Source: Echinicola vietnamensis DSM 17526 (GTDB lineage: Bacteria > Bacteroidota > Bacteroidia > Cytophagales > Cyclobacteriaceae). Taken from it: a stretch of 64,000 nucleotides of DNA. The translations under genes were made by a program, and so were the position numbers. Location: positions 4,819,501 through 4,883,500 of the forward strand of contig NC_019904.1 of NCBI RefSeq assembly GCF_000325705.1. The letters run 5' to 3'. Positions 60,862 to 64,000 of this stretch are shown here, one piece after another; the first letter of the stretch is position 1, and each line of letters opens with the position of its first letter. The notes under the pieces are model-generated. The model was not told the DNA's origin, searched no databases, and saw nothing but the letters and a program-made list of their open reading frames with translations.

Positions 60862-61989
60862 ATGAATCTACTTTTTGGTAAGATTTTTACAATTTTCTTT
60901 CTCATTTGCTGCATTTCACTACAAATGCCCAATGCCCAGGCCCAGAAAGCCTCCAAACAAGAGGTCTTTAACAGCATGCAAAAAGTGGCTGACTGGCAAA
61001 TCGAAAATTTCTGGGAGGCTGGACACGGCAGACGGGTGCATGAGCCCACCAACTGGACCAATGGCGCCTTATATGTGGGCATGATGAAATGGGCAAACCT
61101 TTCGGATGATCCGGCTTACACGGATTTTTTAACCGGCATAGGTGAAAAAACGGAATGGAAGCTGGGCTCGCGACTTGGCCGCTATCACGCCGATGAACAT
61201 ACTGTCGGCCAAATGTACTTGGAGCTCTATCGCAAATCCGGTGAAGAAAAAATGCTGGAACCGACCCAAAAACATTTGGACTTTATCATTTACCACCCCG
61301 CCCAAACCTCCCTTCACTGGAACACACCCTTTCACCAAGATCGATGGAACTGGTGCGATGCCCTCTTTATGTCACCACCGGTATGGGCGAAGCTGAGCAA
61401 GATCACCGGAGATGAAAAGTACTTGGATTTCATGGTCAAAGAATACAAGGCGACCACCGATTACCTATTTGACAAGAAAGAAAGCCTGTATTACCGGGAC
61501 GACAATTATTTTTCAGCACTTGACAATGGCACCAAGGTCTTTTGGTCCCGCGGCAATGGCTGGGTCTTTGCAGGACTTACCAACATCATTGCTGAGCTGG
61601 AACCAGGCACTTCGGAATACAAGTATTTTGTAAAACTCTTTAAGAAAATGGCCAAACGCCTAAAAGAACTCCAAACCGCTGATGGCTACTGGGCCATGAG
61701 CTTATTGGGGGCCGAATTCTACCCAACTCCTGAAACCAGTGGCACGGGATTTTTCACCTATGGCTTCGCCTGGGGCATCAATAATGGCATACTCGACAAG
61801 GATGATTACGAAGCCGTCGTTTGGAAAGGATGGAATGCCCTGCAGGAATGCGTCACCGAGGATGGCATGCTGGGCTATGTCCAGCCAATAGGCGCTGCCC
61901 CTGGCCAAGCTTGGCCGGACAGAACTGAGGTCTATGGCGTGGGAGCCTACCTGTGCGCAGGTACTGAAATCTATAAAATGGCCCAATAA
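60862..61989 (+). CDS. GH105 unsaturated glucuronyl/galacturonyl hydrolase
   Basis: 375 residues: signal peptide (to about residue 28, MPNAQAQ) then an (alpha/alpha)6 barrel of the GH88/GH105 type. Conserved segments are VADWQIENFWEAGHGRRVHEP..WTNGALYVGM, YHADEHTVGQMYLEL, the catalytic-type Asp166 in WNWCDALFMSPPVW, FWSRGNGWVFAGL and SGTGFFTYGFAWGINNGIL (kept in part). GH105 enzymes remove the unsaturated uronic acid left by polysaccharide lyases (rhamnogalacturonan, ulvan or similar). Substrate here unknown. A convergent unrecognised alpha-helical protein follows; no lyase is adjacent. Confidence 0.88.
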   Translation: MNLLFGKIFTIFFLICCISLQMPNAQAQKASKQEVFNSMQKVADWQIENFWEAGHGRRVHEPTNWTNGALYVGMMKWANLSDDPAYTDFLTGIGEKTEWKLGSRLGRYHADEHTVGQMYLELYRKSGEEKMLEPTQKHLDFIIYHPAQTSLHWNTPFHQDRWNWCDALFMSPPVWAKLSKITGDEKYLDFMVKEYKATTDYLFDKKESLYYRDDNYFSALDNGTKVFWSRGNGWVFAGLTNIIAELEPGTSEYKYFVKLFKKMAKRLKELQTADGYWAMSLLGAEFYPTPETSGTGFFTYGFAWGINNGILDKDDYEAVVWKGWNALQECVTEDGMLGYVQPIGAAPGQAWPDRTEVYGVGAYLCAGTEIYKMAQ

Positions 61990-61997
61990 CAGAAATG

Positions 61998-62046
61998 AAA
62001 GCTGTCCCACATAGCATAGAAAACCTTTTGGGACAGCTTTTATTTT
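61998..62046. terminator. bidirectional terminator between GH105 gene and secreted protein
   Basis: Perfect 12-bp stem AAAGCTGTCCCA (61998-62009) with TGGGACAGCTTT (62029-62040), 19-nt loop, then ATTTTTATTT. Between convergent stops at 61989 and 62046. Confidence 0.75.
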
Positions 62047-63470
62047 TATTTGATTTTTTGATTGGTAAACCTCGGCGCTTCGGTCAATTGGAGTGCCTCT
62101 ATGATATACGTAGATGTAGCTTTATCTGCCACCCAAGCCTCCCTAGACTTGTAAGCGTCTTCTTTCTCGTTCATATACGTATGCCCATCCTCAAACCGTC
62201 CCTGCATTTCCAGTGCCTCCTGTCCTTGCAAGAGCATCCACTCCCGCGCCCTTTTCCTTACCGCTGGGTTTGGTGAAAAAGCTGCTGCAATACTGTTGAA
62301 CATCACGAAGTTCATTCGTCTCCCTTCTCCCCAATCTGTACCCAAGGGGTAATAAATATCTCCGGTTCCCTGAATAAAAATAGTCCCCCCTGGAGCCTTC
62401 ACCTCCCCTCCTGTTATGGTTTCACCGGCTGTGAACGTAAGGTCAGCAAAACCTCCAAAGACGACATCAATATTATGTACCATCGCCATGGAAACTTCCA
62501 TATCGGCAAGCCAAAAATACTTGATCGGGTTAAACTCAAAAACTGAAGTCATGTAATCGGGATGGATAAAATGATGGTTTACAGCCGTCCCATCTTCATT
62601 GATATTGCTGCCTATCAGCCATTCCCTCAAGGGTTTTCCATTGACCAATTGTGTAGATTCTAGATCACTGGGCCTCGCTGTGGCATTCAAGGTCAAAAAG
62701 ATAAGCTTTTCCATCCATTTCGACTGTTGGGGATGTGCTGGCATCATCGCAGAGGCGACTGTCAGGATAAGCCCGTCCCAGGCATTTTCTTCTGACCCTG
62801 TATCCCCGGGGCTGATAATCTCCCCGTGGCGGTTACGGTAAGTTTTGATCTGCGGCAAACCTTTATCGTGCATGATCCATTCACACTCTACCCGAATCAT
62901 TTTCAAGACCTCCATTTGGGTCTGGTCATCCAGCTTATCCCACATCATCCAACCGGCAAAGGCACTGTAACCAGCCCATAAAGCTGATTGCCACTCCCTG
63001 CCCCATCCGTTTTCAGTATTGGCCAAATGCGCATGCGCCAAACTTTTGATGAGCAGAATGGTCTTTTCTGCTGCCTCATGCTCTGAAACACCGACACTGG
63101 CAGGATCATATAATCCCAATCTCAGCGAAGCGGCAAGTGCTTCCGCCTCTGCTGCCACGGGACGCACCCTATGCTCCGAAATCCCCTTTAGGTCAAGATA
63201 CCCGTGTTGGGAAAGCTCGGAAAATCCCCTTTCCTGCCACCAAGTCGTCAAGGCATACTTATTGGCATTCAATAGCAGCTTTCCTGCCAACTGCTGGGAG
63301 TCGGTCACCATTGATTTGCCTTCAAACCGCTTCCAATCAATCAACTTCACGTATTCGACTTCTGCTGCCGGAAAAATGCCGGCATTCATTTTCTGGTCTT
63401 GGGCGGACAAAGCCGTCACCCTTAAGCATAGCCATAGCCAAAACAAGCACTTGGTCGTATTCTCCATCAT
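62046..63470 (-). CDS. unrecognised secreted alpha-helical protein
   Basis: 474 residues. Signal peptide (MMENTTKCLFWLWLCLRVTALSAQ). The rest is predicted mostly helical, with repeated hydrophobic helix pairs suggesting an alpha/alpha-barrel: LLLNANKYALTTWWQERGF, WAGYSAFAGWMMWDKLD, SEENAWDGLILTVASAM, EDGTAVNHHFIHPDYMTSVFE, LGTDWGEGRRMNFVMFN, WMLLQGQEALEMQGRFEDG. Acidic and aromatic residues (NENxDxTAVNHHFIHPDY) could line a sugar-binding cleft. I do not recognise a family; polysaccharide lyase, glycoside hydrolase and uronyl-handling proteins of alpha-toroid type are possible. It is convergent with the GH105 gene and has no same-strand partner in view. A substrate cannot be assigned. Confidence 0.7.
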   Translation of the reverse strand: MMENTTKCLFWLWLCLRVTALSAQDQKMNAGIFPAAEVEYVKLIDWKRFEGKSMVTDSQQLAGKLLLNANKYALTTWWQERGFSELSQHGYLDLKGISEHRVRPVAAEAEALAASLRLGLYDPASVGVSEHEAAEKTILLIKSLAHAHLANTENGWGREWQSALWAGYSAFAGWMMWDKLDDQTQMEVLKMIRVECEWIMHDKGLPQIKTYRNRHGEIISPGDTGSEENAWDGLILTVASAMMPAHPQQSKWMEKLIFLTLNATARPSDLESTQLVNGKPLREWLIGSNINEDGTAVNHHFIHPDYMTSVFEFNPIKYFWLADMEVSMAMVHNIDVVFGGFADLTFTAGETITGGEVKAPGGTIFIQGTGDIYYPLGTDWGEGRRMNFVMFNSIAAAFSPNPAVRKRAREWMLLQGQEALEMQGRFEDGHTYMNEKEDAYKSREAWVADKATSTYIIEALQLTEAPRFTNQKIK

Positions 63471-63595
63471 CGCGTAAGTTTCTTTATTCTTTTAATGCCT
63501 AATATTAACGATTTAGTCCTAAAGACCTACGCTCCGTTTGTACTTTTCAATTGCTATTTTCCCCGTTTGGTTCCTTCAAATATAAAATAACCCGC

Positions 63596-63603
63596 TATCT
63601 TTG
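63596..63603 (+). promoter_or_regulatory. -7 box TATCTTTG for dut
   Basis: TAnnTTTG match 31 bp before the dut ATG. Confidence 0.4.
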
Positions 63604-63634
63604 ACCCCTATAAACCTTTAAAAACAACACTACC

Positions 63635-64000
63635 ATGCAGGTCAACGTCATCAACCAATCCAAGCATCCCCTACCCGAATACCAAACGGACCTTTCGGCA
63701 GGCCTCGACCTACGGGCCAACCTCGCCGAACCCATCACGTTAAAACCGTTGGAAAGGACCTTAGTGGGAACGGGTTTGTTTATGGAACTCCCTGCTGGTC
63801 ACGAAGCTCAGATCCGTCCCCGTAGCGGACTGGCCTATAAGCATGGGATCACCGTGCTCAATTCACCGGGCACCATCGATGCGGATTACAGGGGCGAGAT
63901 AAAAGTGCTTTTGGTGAACCTTTCCAACGCACCTTTCGAGATCAACGATGGCGAACGCATTGCCCAAATGGTGGTGGCCCGTCATGAGCAGATCCAATGG
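63635..64000 (+). CDS. dut: dUTP diphosphatase (partial, cut by window end)
   Basis: 122 residues visible from ATG 63635 ([16 protein letters not shown]); the gene continues past the right edge. Trimeric dUTPase motifs are seen: SAGLDLRAN (motif 1, about 21-29), [12 protein letters not shown] (motif 2, about 62-73), [16 protein letters not shown] (motif 3, about 76-91, with the catalytic Asp) and ERIAQMVVA (motif 4, about 107-115). It hydrolyses dUTP to dUMP, keeping uracil out of DNA. Motif 5 (Gly-rich, at the C-terminus) is not in view. Confidence 0.93.
   Translation, partial: MQVNVINQSKHPLPEYQTDLSAGLDLRANLAEPITLKPLERTLVGTGLFMELPAGHEAQIRPRSGLAYKHGITVLNSPGTIDADYRGEIKVLLVNLSNAPFEINDGERIAQMVVARHEQIQW

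Noticed and set aside
1..64000. tRNA, rRNA or CRISPR arrays
   Set aside because: Intergenic gaps were read for tRNA T-loop (GGTTCGA) and regular spaced repeats; none was found. A tRNA scan would be decisive.

Overview
The window looks like a chromosomal segment of a Bacteroidota bacterium, most likely a cyclobacterium-type marine or soil member (Echinicola/Cyclobacterium/Algoriphagus-like; this placement is inference from protein style). The signs are: lipoprotein and TonB-dependent receptor types typical of the phylum, -7 promoter boxes of the form TAnnTTTG, almost no Shine-Dalgarno sequences, MlaEFD without MlaB/MlaC, and gliding-bacterium style TPR/OmpA-like lipoproteins. I found no tRNA, rRNA, CRISPR array, prophage or plasmid function. 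Most of the content is housekeeping and general accessory genes, the majority on the minus strand.

Region by region: 1-6.0 kb is an envelope/metal-handling block: the tail of an unidentified protein, a small Cys-bearing secreted protein, an MbnP-like (copper-binding family) lipoprotein, a convergent porin, and a TonB-dependent receptor followed by a periplasmic thioredoxin-like protein. 6.0-13.1 kb carries a pirin, glycerate kinase, a sodium:alanine-type symporter, glutamate 5-kinase (without an adjacent proA) and a divergent NagB/6PGL-fold protein. 13.1-20.4 kb carries a double-length UvrA-like protein of 1495 residues, phosphoglucose isomerase and a small AAA/ABC-type ATPase. 20.5-27.5 kb has a PA14-containing GH31 alpha-xylosidase/glucosidase, aconitase and a membrane-anchored endonuclease/exonuclease/phosphatase-fold protein. 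27.6-29.5 kb is a group II intron with an intact reverse transcriptase, sitting directly behind the terminator of the mlaEFD lipid-transport operon (29.5-32.1 kb). 

32.2-44.9 kb holds a HisKA-REC protein that lacks an ATPase domain, a secreted YciI-like protein, an AddAB-like helicase/nuclease pair, YdcF and CBS proteins, a lipoprotein, CutC and a glycosylasparaginase. 44.9-45.7 kb is a gene-free stretch with inverted repeats. 45.7-53.9 kb has a TPR/OmpA-like lipoprotein divergent from a mini-PspC, a glycosyltransferase, YbaB, HisS, a small conserved-looking protein and TypA/BipA. 54.0-56.1 kb is a tandem family of four small lipoproteins with shared cysteines. 56.2-64 kb carries isocitrate dehydrogenase, an enoyl-CoA hydratase, a flippase, a GH105 unsaturated glucuronyl hydrolase convergent with an unrecognised secreted alpha-helical protein, and the start of dut (cut by the window end).

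Functional links: acnA and icd supply consecutive TCA steps but lie 30 kb apart; GH31 and GH105 suggest plant or algal polysaccharide use but there is no SusCD pair here. The least explained items are the tandem UvrA-like protein, the four-lipoprotein cluster, the orphan secreted protein at 62.0-63.5 kb and the ATPase-less sensor. All calls come from reading the sequence; no database search was run.
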